From: Lentisphaerota bacterium
Lineage (GTDB): Bacteria > Verrucomicrobiota > Lentisphaeria > Oligosphaerales > Oligosphaeraceae
Direction of reading: 5' to 3'
Length of the DNA stretch: 37,241 nucleotides
Assembly (NCBI GenBank): GCA_012799905.1
Contig: JAAZKI010000111.1
Coordinates: 1 to 37,241 of the forward strand
The notes under the pieces are model-generated. The model did not search any database. It saw nothing but the letters and a program-made list of their open reading frames with translations, and was not told the origin of the DNA. Positions 1 through 7,140 of this stretch are shown here, piece after piece (within the stretch, counting starts at the first letter, position 1; each line of letters starts with the position of its first letter). The position numbers were made by a program, and so were the translations under genes.

Positions 1-243
1 TATCGGGTCTGTATGCGAGCCATTGCTCACAATCGCGAAGCCACGCGCCAGCCGCAGGCAGTTATACGCGATATACGGATTCTTCTGAATGTCGTTTTCA
101 AAGCCCGGCTTAGGGACAATCGCAATCGCTCGCTCCAGAATTTTCGCCTCGCGATTGGGAAAAGACCGCGACGACACCCGATACAGCCCTGCCCCGCGGC
201 CAGAACGAGTCCGCCCCACGGCAACGATGCGTCCTACATACAT
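1..243 (-). CDS. purO: IMP cyclohydrolase, archaeal PurO type, 5' part
   Basis: This reading frame is open from an ATG at 243 to the left edge, giving 81 residues, so the gene is cut by the window. The product starts [12 protein letters not shown] and continues with [20 protein letters not shown] and [10 protein letters not shown]. These blocks match what I remember of Methanothermobacter PurO (MTH1020), which turns FAICAR into IMP in the last step of purine synthesis. A strong ribosome binding site, AGGAGG, lies six bases upstream of the ATG. Most bacteria use bifunctional PurH instead, so finding PurO here is uncommon. IMP made by this enzyme would feed GuaB, encoded at 29187-30683. The N-terminal match is clear; whether the rest of the gene is intact cannot be seen. 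Confidence 0.9.
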   Translation of the reverse strand, partial: MYVGRIVAVGRTRSGRGAGLYRVSSRSFPNREAKILERAIAIVPKPGFENDIQKNPYIAYNCLRLARGFAIVSNGSHTDPI

Positions 244-372
244 GACATCCTCCTAATCATACTTTGCCTAAAAACCTGAAACCACCGTAATGCGTCACTT
301 AACGCTAAAAGCGCGAAACAGACGGCAAGCTGATGCTTGAACTACATACGATGCCGCTGCCGCCGTCCACAA

Positions 373-491
373 CGTCCACCATGTCCACAACGTCCACATC
401 CTTTTGCGCCGTAGGCGCTTAACCATGCTTAACCCCAGGCTTCAGCCTGGGGGGGCATACCCCCAAAACTGGCGCCTCGTAGAGGCGCTAC
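373..491 (+). repeat. Dispersed three-hairpin repeat module, copy 1
   Basis: The stretch 244-724 has no gene except for its signals; its main content is this module. It begins with repeated GTCCAC triplets, then has a hairpin with stem GCGCC and loop GTA (406-418), a hairpin with stem CCCCAGGC and loop TTCA (433-452), and a hairpin with stem GCGCCTC and loop GTA (472-488) ending in CTAC. A second copy lies at 16572-16683 with different stem bases but the same loops and linkers. The module is non-coding. It resembles bacterial REP-type repeats in plan, but I do not recognise it as a named family. Confidence 0.75.
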
Positions 492-548
492 AGAAGACTG
501 TCCCACTACAAAACACCTAAAGTCACCCGGCTCCTGCCTGAATCTAAC

Positions 549-576
549 TTGCAATCAACCGGATAAAACATATATT
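549..576 (+). promoter_or_regulatory. Possible sigma-70 promoter for the 725 gene
   Basis: TTGCAA (549-554) and TATATT (571-576) are 16 bases apart in a locally AT-rich patch. They would give a leader of about 140 bases before the ATG at 725. The match to consensus is 4 of 6 and 5 of 6. This is inference from sequence only. Confidence 0.35.
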
Positions 577-724
577 AATATAGTTGTTTGAACCAAATTT
601 GACACCCTGTTTACTTAAGCGACAGCCGCCGGCCGCCGCTTTGACACAGTTGTCCTCCTCTCTGGAATAGCCCTCTGGGCTGACAAAAGCGTTTTTGCCA
701 TCATCCTTAAGGAATCTTGCCTCC

Positions 725-2698
725 ATGAATACGTTGCCCCGCTATCTTTTCTCCTGCCCAACCGCTGTCTTATTGGCTCTCCTGCTGTGGCTGCCATGCC
801 GGTCAGCAGAAGCCGCCAGCGTCGCGCAGGCCACTGCCGCCCTGGATAACCCAGTCGGTGTCACCATCACCAAAATGGAATATTGGAAATACAAGCTGGA
901 AAAAGAAGATGACGGCGAGCAAATCTATTATTGGTTTATCGAAGACGAGGCGGGCAACTACATCTATACCACCAGCAATGGCAACAAAAAATGGTCCGTG
1001 CTTAGCAAAACCGCCGACACTACGACCCCGGCTGTTGGCGGCTCCTGCCTCTACAGCACCGGCGTCGAAGACGGCGCCGCCGCACGCCTCTTCCTTAAAG
1101 TTCGCGGGCCAGGCACACTCTCTTATCTCGTCAAAACCTCCTGTGACGACTCAGATTCCTTTAATGCCTATGTGGATGACATAAATATGTATGATGAGTG
1201 GCAAAGCGCAACAGGATATGGTGAAGAATACACCTGGGATGAAATGGAATTAAACATTGACGGTGGCTTGGCCGAAAGCGGCGCTTACGCAGGAACCCCC
1301 TTCCATGAAATCGTCTTCGAATACTTTAAAAACGAACCGGAATATGACGGCAAAAAGAAAATTCCCGACGGGCCGGAAAAAGACGATAACCCGGATTACA
1401 AAGAAGAACTCAAATACTTCAAGGACCGCATCTGGATTGACCACGTCGTCTGGACGCCGGAGCCGGTGGACATCGCCCTGTCGCCCAATCCTAATCCGAT
1501 CAATGAGGAAGAACCGCCGGAAGAGGCGGCCCTCCGCGGCGTATTCATCAACGAGCGGACTGTCAACATCGCCAGCAACGCAAAAGACGATTTCGGCTAC
1601 TATATCCGCTATACGACCGATGGCACGACGCCGACGGCCGACAGCCCTGTCTACGTCGTCGAAGACGGCATCCTCCTCACCGAAACCTGCACGGTCAAAG
1701 CCAAGGTGTTTGACGACATTGCCACTGGGACGCCAACCGCCGTCGAGCCGGAAATCATGGTCTCCGGCACATTCCAGGCCCAGGCCGCAGCGCCAGTCCT
1801 GGCAGTTGACTTAGACGCCTCCACGCACGACAGCATTCTCTGCACCGCAGCCACAACTACGCCTGACGCCGTCATCTTCTATACCTTGACGCCGGACGCC
1901 GCCCCGGACACGCCGTGGCCAGAAGGCGGCCTGGTCGTCACCAAGCCAAGCCAAATCCGCGCCATCGCCAGAAGAGCCAACACCCTGGACAGCGACATTG
2001 CCAGTCTTGAGGTCATCCAAGCCGAACCGCCGACTATCACCGCAAAAGCAAACGGACAGCTGCTGCATCCGCGAGCCCAGGCCTACACGCGCGGCGACAC
2101 TCTGACCATCACCATCACCGCGCCCAGCGGCAACGCCATCTACATGACTTCAACCGATCCGGCCTGGAAAACATACACCGGATCATTCCCCTTCAACGCG
2201 GGCACCATCCAAACTCGCAGCACCAGCCGGGGCACCCTGGCCAGCGCACCAGTGCAGGCAACCTTCCAACCCGCCAATCCCGACCAATCCTTCACCTTCG
2301 GCACCCCCGATAACCATGACAGCGACTTCGCTCTCCAGTACGGCTGGAACCTGATCGGAATGCCGATCAGCCCAACCCAGGAAGCCATGACCGCGCTTCG
2401 AGAAACATGGCAGGCCGTGTTCGCGGTCGACTCAACGACTAAAACCCTCTGTCGCCCAGACTGGATCGCGCAAGGCGAAGGATTCTGGCTCTACTGCGAC
2501 CAGGATACGCAGACCCTGATAATCAATGGCGCCGTTCTTGAAGACACCGACCTGAATGCTGCCAAGGGCTGGCGCCTGCTCACGCCGGCTCTCGACGCTG
2601 AACCTATCCACGACGCCTGGCACTGGCTGACAGACGAAGGCGCTTATCACCAGCAGGAGCTGGCCCCGGGCCAAGGCGGCTGGAAATACTCACCCTAA
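725..2698 (+). CDS. Secreted protein with chitobiase-type Ig-like domains and a GWNL C-terminal domain
   Basis: This 657-residue product starts with a signal peptide: basic MNTLPR, then a long leucine-rich core and an AEA cleavage site near residue 30. An upstream in-frame ATG at 695 would put ten extra polar residues before it, so I prefer 725, which has AAGGA upstream. Residues about 270-350 (YIRYTTDGTTPT, VKAKVFDD) and 355-430 (IFYTLTPDA, QIRAIARR) look like the small Ig-like domain at the C terminus of chitobiases (CHB_HEX_C); 435-515 may be a third, weaker copy. No catalytic domain is visible. Residues 538-657 (GWNLIGMP, GEGFWLYC, final GGWKYSP) resemble the end of the 1744-residue protein at 7141. 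A role on the cell surface or outside the cell is inferred. The N-terminal 240 residues, acidic and aromatic, are unrecognised. Confidence 0.75.
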   Translation: MNTLPRYLFSCPTAVLLALLLWLPCRSAEAASVAQATAALDNPVGVTITKMEYWKYKLEKEDDGEQIYYWFIEDEAGNYIYTTSNGNKKWSVLSKTADTTTPAVGGSCLYSTGVEDGAAARLFLKVRGPGTLSYLVKTSCDDSDSFNAYVDDINMYDEWQSATGYGEEYTWDEMELNIDGGLAESGAYAGTPFHEIVFEYFKNEPEYDGKKKIPDGPEKDDNPDYKEELKYFKDRIWIDHVVWTPEPVDIALSPNPNPINEEEPPEEAALRGVFINERTVNIASNAKDDFGYYIRYTTDGTTPTADSPVYVVEDGILLTETCTVKAKVFDDIATGTPTAVEPEIMVSGTFQAQAAAPVLAVDLDASTHDSILCTAATTTPDAVIFYTLTPDAAPDTPWPEGGLVVTKPSQIRAIARRANTLDSDIASLEVIQAEPPTITAKANGQLLHPRAQAYTRGDTLTITITAPSGNAIYMTSTDPAWKTYTGSFPFNAGTIQTRSTSRGTLASAPVQATFQPANPDQSFTFGTPDNHDSDFALQYGWNLIGMPISPTQEAMTALRETWQAVFAVDSTTKTLCRPDWIAQGEGFWLYCDQDTQTLIINGAVLEDTDLNAAKGWRLLTPALDAEPIHDAWHWLTDEGAYHQQELAPGQGGWKYSP

Positions 2699-2718
2699 AC
2701 ACCACATTTATAATTCAT

Positions 2719-2793
2719 AGGCGAGGGGCGAGCCGTGGCTGCCTGGGCGCTGTTGTTTTATCTCCGTCCAGTGCCCAGGCTTTAGCTCGGGGC
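2719..2793 (+). repeat. Dispersed hairpin repeat with GGGGCGA unit, copy A
   Basis: GGGGCGA-like heptamers are followed by GGGCGCTGTTGTTTTA, then CTCCGTCCAGTG and a hairpin with stem CCCAGGC, loop TTTA and a partly degraded right arm (2774-2791). Copy B at 13770-13846 has the same order of parts and almost the same flanks, but a different and better-paired stem. The rest of 2699-3214 holds an AT-rich promoter region and a long leader for the next gene. Confidence 0.7.
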
Positions 2794-2974
2794 GATGGCC
2801 CGTAACCCAAAAAAAGCGCATCACAGGCAAAAAAACCCAAAAGTTCGTTTGCATTGCCCGTTATACAGGATAAATTATTTGTTTGTACTTAAAAACTCGT
2901 GATATCTGTTGGCCTTGAGGTTGCTTCACCTCTACTTTTTCACCTGCCAACGTGATTTTTTTTCTAAACGACGT

Positions 2975-3002
2975 TTGACATTCATTTTTAGGTGTATATT
3001 GT
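2975..3002 (+). promoter_or_regulatory. Likely sigma-70 promoter of the 3215 gene
   Basis: A perfect TTGACA (2975-2980) is followed 16 bases later by TATTGT (2997-3002), or 14 bases later by TATATT (2995-3000). The surrounding 2860-3010 is clearly AT-richer than the genes. A start near 3009 would give a leader of about 205 bases. That leader contains TCCTCC (3052-3057) able to pair with GGAGGA (3089-3094), so it may be structured. Confidence 0.5.
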
Positions 3003-3214
3003 ATCTGTGTTTTTCCTGAACGCTGGTGCTCTTGGCTTGGCTAGGTGTTTATCCTCCCTACCGCGCCAGGGGGATCGCAGGCATGAAAGGAGGAATAGGG
3101 AAGGAAAAATTGCAAAATCAGTTGATTTTTTAGTATTAGCACTCAATTAAGGTTCCAAGGGAAAATGGCCGGTCAACGGCCAGAGTAAAAAGGTCGAAGA
3201 AAGGATTTAACACA

Positions 3215-4243
3215 ATGAAGAAACTTCTCGCCACTATGTTGATGGGTGTGGTTGCTGTAGCGGCCATCGCCCAGACCGCGGTCTACGATTACAAGGCCAC
3301 GTTCAAGCGCATTGACCCAATCTACAAACTGCGCACCATTGATCCCGACGGCTCGGGCCCGCTCAGCAAGGCCCAGTACGTCACCGAAAGCTATGGCATC
3401 AAGAGCGACACCATCACCGGTTATGTCGTCCTGCCCATTTGCCAGGAATGCAAGGACGGCATCCTGGAGAGCTCCACGGACTTCACGGTCACCGACACTG
3501 ACTTCACCCCGTTTGCCTACCTCACCCGCAAGGGCGACACGCTGACCAAGAAGAACATGGATGGTGACACGGTCACGGCCAAATACGTGGCCAAGGTTCC
3601 GGTTGAAGCCAAGGCTGCCATCTTCAAATCCACGGTTTACACTGTTACGATGACCGGCTCTTCGGACCCGGCGGTCGCCGTTCCGAAAACCATGTCGGCC
3701 TGGATGACCCTGGACTATGCGATTCCGACTGCCTCCGGCGCCTTCTTGAACCCCGGCCATGTCATTGCCAAGGCTGCCAGCAGTGATGCTGCCAACTTGC
3801 TGATCTATGGCTTCCTCGGCTTGGACAACAACTACGGCAATGCGGACGTCTACGACGTCTATGATGTCAGCGAAGGCTATGTCGTCAACAAGGGCTTCGG
3901 CACCGCCAAAGTCGTCACCACCACGACCAAAGGCTCGATCGGCGTCTGCTCGGCTGACCCCGGCTCCACCTCTTCCTGCAACGTCATCACCAGCATCAGC
4001 GGCTCCACGGCTGGCGAATTCGGCTACCAGGGCCCCTGCGGCACGACCCCGATGTGGGACCTGTGCGAAGTCAGCAACGATGGCGTGGTCAACTACGCTC
4101 CGATCGCCGGCACCTGGACCTTGAAGTACAACAAGTCCATGACCAGCAAGGGTGACACGGCTGCCCAGGAAGACGCCATCAAGGCCAAACTTGGCTGGGC
4201 AAGCGCCACGCAGCTGGAAGCCTCCAGCGCGCCCACGAGGTAA
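3215..4243 (+). CDS. Secreted protein of unknown family, probably highly expressed
   Basis: The 342-residue product has a classic signal peptide (MKKLLATMLMGVVAVAAIAQ). AAAGGA precedes the ATG at a good distance. The mature part is rich in Thr, Ser, Ala, Val and Gly, with beta-strand-like alternation, acidic YDVYDV runs, and six to seven cysteines including a CQEC pair near residue 75. I do not recognise the family. Most lysines use AAG, whereas nearby genes mostly use AAA. Together with a near-consensus promoter, a long leader and a strong terminator right behind it, this suggests a single-gene unit making an abundant envelope or extracellular protein. High expression is inference; the signal peptide and terminator are seen directly. 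Confidence 0.8.
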   Translation: MKKLLATMLMGVVAVAAIAQTAVYDYKATFKRIDPIYKLRTIDPDGSGPLSKAQYVTESYGIKSDTITGYVVLPICQECKDGILESSTDFTVTDTDFTPFAYLTRKGDTLTKKNMDGDTVTAKYVAKVPVEAKAAIFKSTVYTVTMTGSSDPAVAVPKTMSAWMTLDYAIPTASGAFLNPGHVIAKAASSDAANLLIYGFLGLDNNYGNADVYDVYDVSEGYVVNKGFGTAKVVTTTTKGSIGVCSADPGSTSSCNVITSISGSTAGEFGYQGPCGTTPMWDLCEVSNDGVVNYAPIAGTWTLKYNKSMTSKGDTAAQEDAIKAKLGWASATQLEASSAPTR

Positions 4244-4291
4244 TCACAAAAGAACCAAAAAGTAATTCGCGCTAGAAGCGTGGATGATTGC

Positions 4292-4333
4292 AAAAGGCCT
4301 TTGCGAGCAAAAGTTCGCAAAGGCCTTTTTTTT
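4292..4333 (+). terminator. Strong rho-independent terminator
   Basis: A perfect 15-base-pair stem runs from 4292-4306 (AAAAGGCCTTTGCGA) to 4315-4329, with an 8-base loop, and the right arm leads into a run of eight T. It lies 50 bases after the stop codon of the 3215 gene and should end its transcript. Confidence 0.92.
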
Positions 4334-4390
4334 AATCAAAATGTAAGATTTTTTGTCAACGTGCAAAATGCCGCAAGGAGCACGCAACAG

Positions 4391-4567
4391 TACGTAGTTC
4401 AAGCTTCAGCTTGCCGTACGTAGTTCAACCTTCAGCTTGCCGTATGTACCTCGCTTGCACGAGCATGTAGTTCAAACTTTAGTTTGCTGTATGTCCCGCA
4501 GGCTTTAGCCTGCCGTACGTAGTTCAACCTTCAGGTTGCCGCATGTAGTACAGGCTTCAGCCTGCCG
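4391..4567 (+). repeat. Array of covarying TTYA-loop hairpins
   Basis: About seven units of roughly 26 bases, most starting GTACGTAGTTCA or ATGTAGT and ending GCCG. Hairpins with stem and loop: CAAGC-TTCA (4400-4413), CAACC-TTCA with one mismatch (4426-4439), CAAAC-TTTA (4473-4486), GCAGGC-TTTA (4498-4513), CAACC-TTCA (4525-4538), CAGGC-TTCA (4551-4564). A deviant unit, CTCG-CTTGCA-CGAG, lies at 4450-4465. The stems change in a paired way while the loop and the closing C-G pair stay. GTAG before the stem is also the foot tetranucleotide of REP elements. The array fills the gene-free stretch 4334-4737. Confidence 0.85.
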
Positions 4568-4737
4568 TTTGGCTCACTCCAGGTCGCTAACTGGCTTCAC
4601 GCACGCAAGCCATGCAACCTTTGCCTATCCGCATAGTCTAATTAAACTGCTTCTGCTTCGCCGCCCTGAAGTTGCGCCTGCTTTGGCTATCCCTATTCTC
4701 CGTCATGTCCTCCCACTCTTTTCCAGGTACACCATTC

Positions 4738-5664
4738 ATGAACAAAAAAAACCGCCTTGTCGCCGTTCTTCTGACGGTCGCCCTGCTTCTGCTGGCATTT
4801 CTGCTGGCACACTCCTCACGCCAGGCAAAGCCCGTAACGACGCCAGCGGCAAGCAACGCCGCTGCTGAGGCCGAAAGCGATGCCGCAACAAGCAGCACCG
4901 CCGCCACCCTCGCTGCCGAGGGTCACTCTACAACAGCGGCCAAGGCAACGCCAGCGTATATAAAACTCGGGGCGCCACTAGCCAACTCCCCGGAAGAACA
5001 AGCCGTTCTCGTCGAATTGCAAGATTTGATGGACGACGCTGGCCGGCATTCAGAGGCCAAAGCCAAAGCCATAGCGATGGCAGCCTCGGGGTCTGACCTG
5101 CAACAGATCGCTGCTGTCAACGCCTTGCGCTGGATTGGCGGTTCGGACGCTAAGAAAACACTTACCCAACTGATGGGCAGCGCCGGCGAAGAAGTGTCTG
5201 GCGAAGCCCTGCGTGCTCTCACCCATCTGCTTACTGAGGATCTGGTGGCGGAACGCCCTGACCCCTTTGATCCGGCGCTATGGAAAGATGCCATCCAGAA
5301 CGCCTACAACGATGCCGAGCGTGAATCCCTTTTCGTGCTGCTAAGCGCACATCCACCTAAGGATGTCGTCCCAGTTCTTCTTGACCTGCAAGAAAGCAAA
5401 GACAACAGCTTAGCCGAATTGGCCACTGAATACCTCGAAACCAACACCAACGGAACGGAAATCCTGAACCGCGAACAAGGCGAAGAATGGCTGGCAGAAC
5501 ACCTGCAAGAACAGGAAAACATTAAGACAGAGGAAGAGTTGGAAAAGGAACGCGACGCCGCCACCAACCCCCAGGACCTGCCGCGTTTCGCTGAACTGAA
5601 ACGAATACTGGCCGAAGAAGCGGCAAAGGCAGAAAATACCGAAAACGCTGAAAAAAAAGATTAA
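4738..5664 (+). CDS. Membrane-anchored protein with HEAT-like helical repeats
   Basis: This 308-residue product starts MNKKNRLVAVLLTV, a basic tip and one hydrophobic helix (residues 6-24) that anchors it or acts as an uncleaved signal. An upstream in-frame start at 4672 is possible but adds an unlikely extra hydrophobic stretch. Residues 30-70 are an Ala/Thr-rich linker. Residues about 85-230 contain helical pairs such as NALRWIGGSDAKKTLTQLM and GEALRALTHLLTEDL that look like HEAT or armadillo repeats, which usually bind other proteins. The tail (240-308) is strongly acidic and probably coiled coil. It ends six bases before the SurA-like gene, so the two are probably cotranscribed and may act together in the periplasm. 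The exact function is unknown. Confidence 0.75.
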   Translation: MNKKNRLVAVLLTVALLLLAFLLAHSSRQAKPVTTPAASNAAAEAESDAATSSTAATLAAEGHSTTAAKATPAYIKLGAPLANSPEEQAVLVELQDLMDDAGRHSEAKAKAIAMAASGSDLQQIAAVNALRWIGGSDAKKTLTQLMGSAGEEVSGEALRALTHLLTEDLVAERPDPFDPALWKDAIQNAYNDAERESLFVLLSAHPPKDVVPVLLDLQESKDNSLAELATEYLETNTNGTEILNREQGEEWLAEHLQEQENIKTEEELEKERDAATNPQDLPRFAELKRILAEEAAKAENTENAEKKD

Positions 5665-5670
5665 TCGTTT

Positions 5671-6828
5671 ATGATCCCGAATATTCATTGGTGGTATGCC
5701 AGGCCTGTTCAGACGCCTTGCCGACAGGCGCTATGGTTCCTGCTGATGCTGTTGGCGGCAATGACTCTACCAGCTCCGAAAGCAGTCTGCCAAGCCGCTG
5801 CGACGGCTCCGCCAGCGCTGCCGCAAGAGGCTGCCGACGGGGCAGACCAGCAGCCCCAGCCCACGGCTCCGCGCCTAAGCATCACCCAAATCATGGCCGG
5901 CCTGCAAAAGCAGGACATCGCCCTGCAAGTGGGGAGCATGTCTCTGACCTGGGAAGAATTGCAGCCGCTAGTCAAAAAATCTCCTGTAGCGGATTCTGAA
6001 AGTGCCAAGACCGCCGAGGAAAACTACGAACAGAGGGTGCGCGCCCTGCTGCGGCGCCTGGCCATCCGCGGCCTGTTTCTGCAAGAAGTCCGCGCTCGCA
6101 GTCTCACCGTGAGCGCAGAAGAAAAACAAGCCAATTTGCAAGAGCTCCAGAAAGGCCTGAAAGAGGGAGCAAGCAATATGAGCGTCGATGACTTCCTCTC
6201 CAAATTCAGCACTTCCGAAAGCACCCTGTTGGCCCTGACTGTCGATGACGCCCAGAAAATCGTCAAATTTGGCAACCAGCTGTTTGCCTTGATTACAATC
6301 AACGACGCTGAAATCGAACAGCAGCGCCGCCGTGACCAGGGAATGCGTGACTTGCTGAAGCGACAAAATGAACAGCGCCGACAGCAACTGCGCGAATTGC
6401 TGGAAGACCCCGACCTCAAAACCGACGAAGGCTTTGCCAAAGCAGCACGACGCATATCTGAAGGCGTCGAAGCCAGGCAAGGCGGTGAGTTGAACATGCT
6501 TTTCACCCGCGACGAACTGGCCAAAATCAACCACCTTGACGCGTTCACCCTCACGACCGGGCAGACTTCCGGTCTTCTGGAAACTCCGACCGCGTTCCGA
6601 ATCATGCGCGTCCTGGCCGAAGTTCCGCAGGAAAAGGACGGCGAACCGCCGCGTCTCCGCGTCGCCCAGCTGCTGTTCATGAAATTTCCCGAGGAAGACA
6701 TCACGATTGAGGAAACAAGAGAGAAAATCCTCCTCGAAAAGAAAAAACAGGTTATAGACACGGCTGGTCGGGCGCTGTGCCAGCGCTACCCAGTCTCCAC
6801 GCCGATTTTTCCACAGGGTCTATGGTAA
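5671..6828 (+). CDS. SurA-like periplasmic peptidyl-prolyl cis-trans isomerase
   Basis: This 385-residue product has a signal peptide (hydrophobic core ALWFLLMLLAAMTL, cut near residue 40 after VCQA). Residues about 75-190 are helical, like the chaperone part of SurA. Residues about 240-330 match the parvulin/PpiC pattern: EGFAKAARRISEG, then QGGELNMLFTRDEL, FTLTTGQTSGLLET and a final hydrophobic RIMRVLAE strand. Such proteins help outer-membrane and secreted proteins fold. The gene follows the HEAT-like protein within six bases. Parvulin active-site residues are poorly conserved in many SurA domains, and I cannot say whether this one is catalytically active. No strong ribosome binding site is seen, consistent with translational coupling. 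Confidence 0.8.
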   Translation: MIPNIHWWYARPVQTPCRQALWFLLMLLAAMTLPAPKAVCQAAATAPPALPQEAADGADQQPQPTAPRLSITQIMAGLQKQDIALQVGSMSLTWEELQPLVKKSPVADSESAKTAEENYEQRVRALLRRLAIRGLFLQEVRARSLTVSAEEKQANLQELQKGLKEGASNMSVDDFLSKFSTSESTLLALTVDDAQKIVKFGNQLFALITINDAEIEQQRRRDQGMRDLLKRQNEQRRQQLRELLEDPDLKTDEGFAKAARRISEGVEARQGGELNMLFTRDELAKINHLDAFTLTTGQTSGLLETPTAFRIMRVLAEVPQEKDGEPPRLRVAQLLFMKFPEEDITIEETREKILLEKKKQVIDTAGRALCQRYPVSTPIFPQGLW

Positions 6829-7140
6829 ATCAAGCCGCTCACTGCTATATTACAACAAGTTGCACAACCGCCTATACCTATATGCTCGCGTCGGACGCCT
6901 ATCCTATGCCAAGCCACAACCCAGCCGCGCCAAACCATGGCGTCCGGCATTGCGTGCAAACGCCGGAGTGAGGACTGCCCCGTAGACACCCTCAGACCGG
7001 CGCCGGCATTGTCGCGTCCATTACAGAAGGGCATACCCTCTCATCCCCCTTGAGCCGCGCTGCTGGCCTGAGCGCGAGATTGCCAAGCCCTGATAGCTCG
7101 CACCTTTCACGTACGTTCACAAACTGCTGAGGTTTTCTTC
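6829..7140 (+). other. Gene-free stretch, no clear content
   Basis: The stretch has no convincing reading frame, terminator or repeat of the families seen elsewhere in the window. Near the end GAGG (7127-7130) serves as ribosome binding site for the ATG at 7141. A promoter for the next gene is expected here but no convincing -35/-10 pair stands out. Confidence 0.5.

Noticed and set aside
13-279. Plus-strand reading frame over the purO fragment
   Set aside because: The opposite strand encodes conserved PurO motifs with a strong ribosome binding site; the plus-strand protein has no recognisable feature.
4391-4567. CRISPR array or tRNA-like GTTCAA motifs
   Set aside because: Units are contiguous hairpins with no unique spacers of even length, no cas genes are near, and the GTTCAA motif is part of the repeat with no cloverleaf around it.
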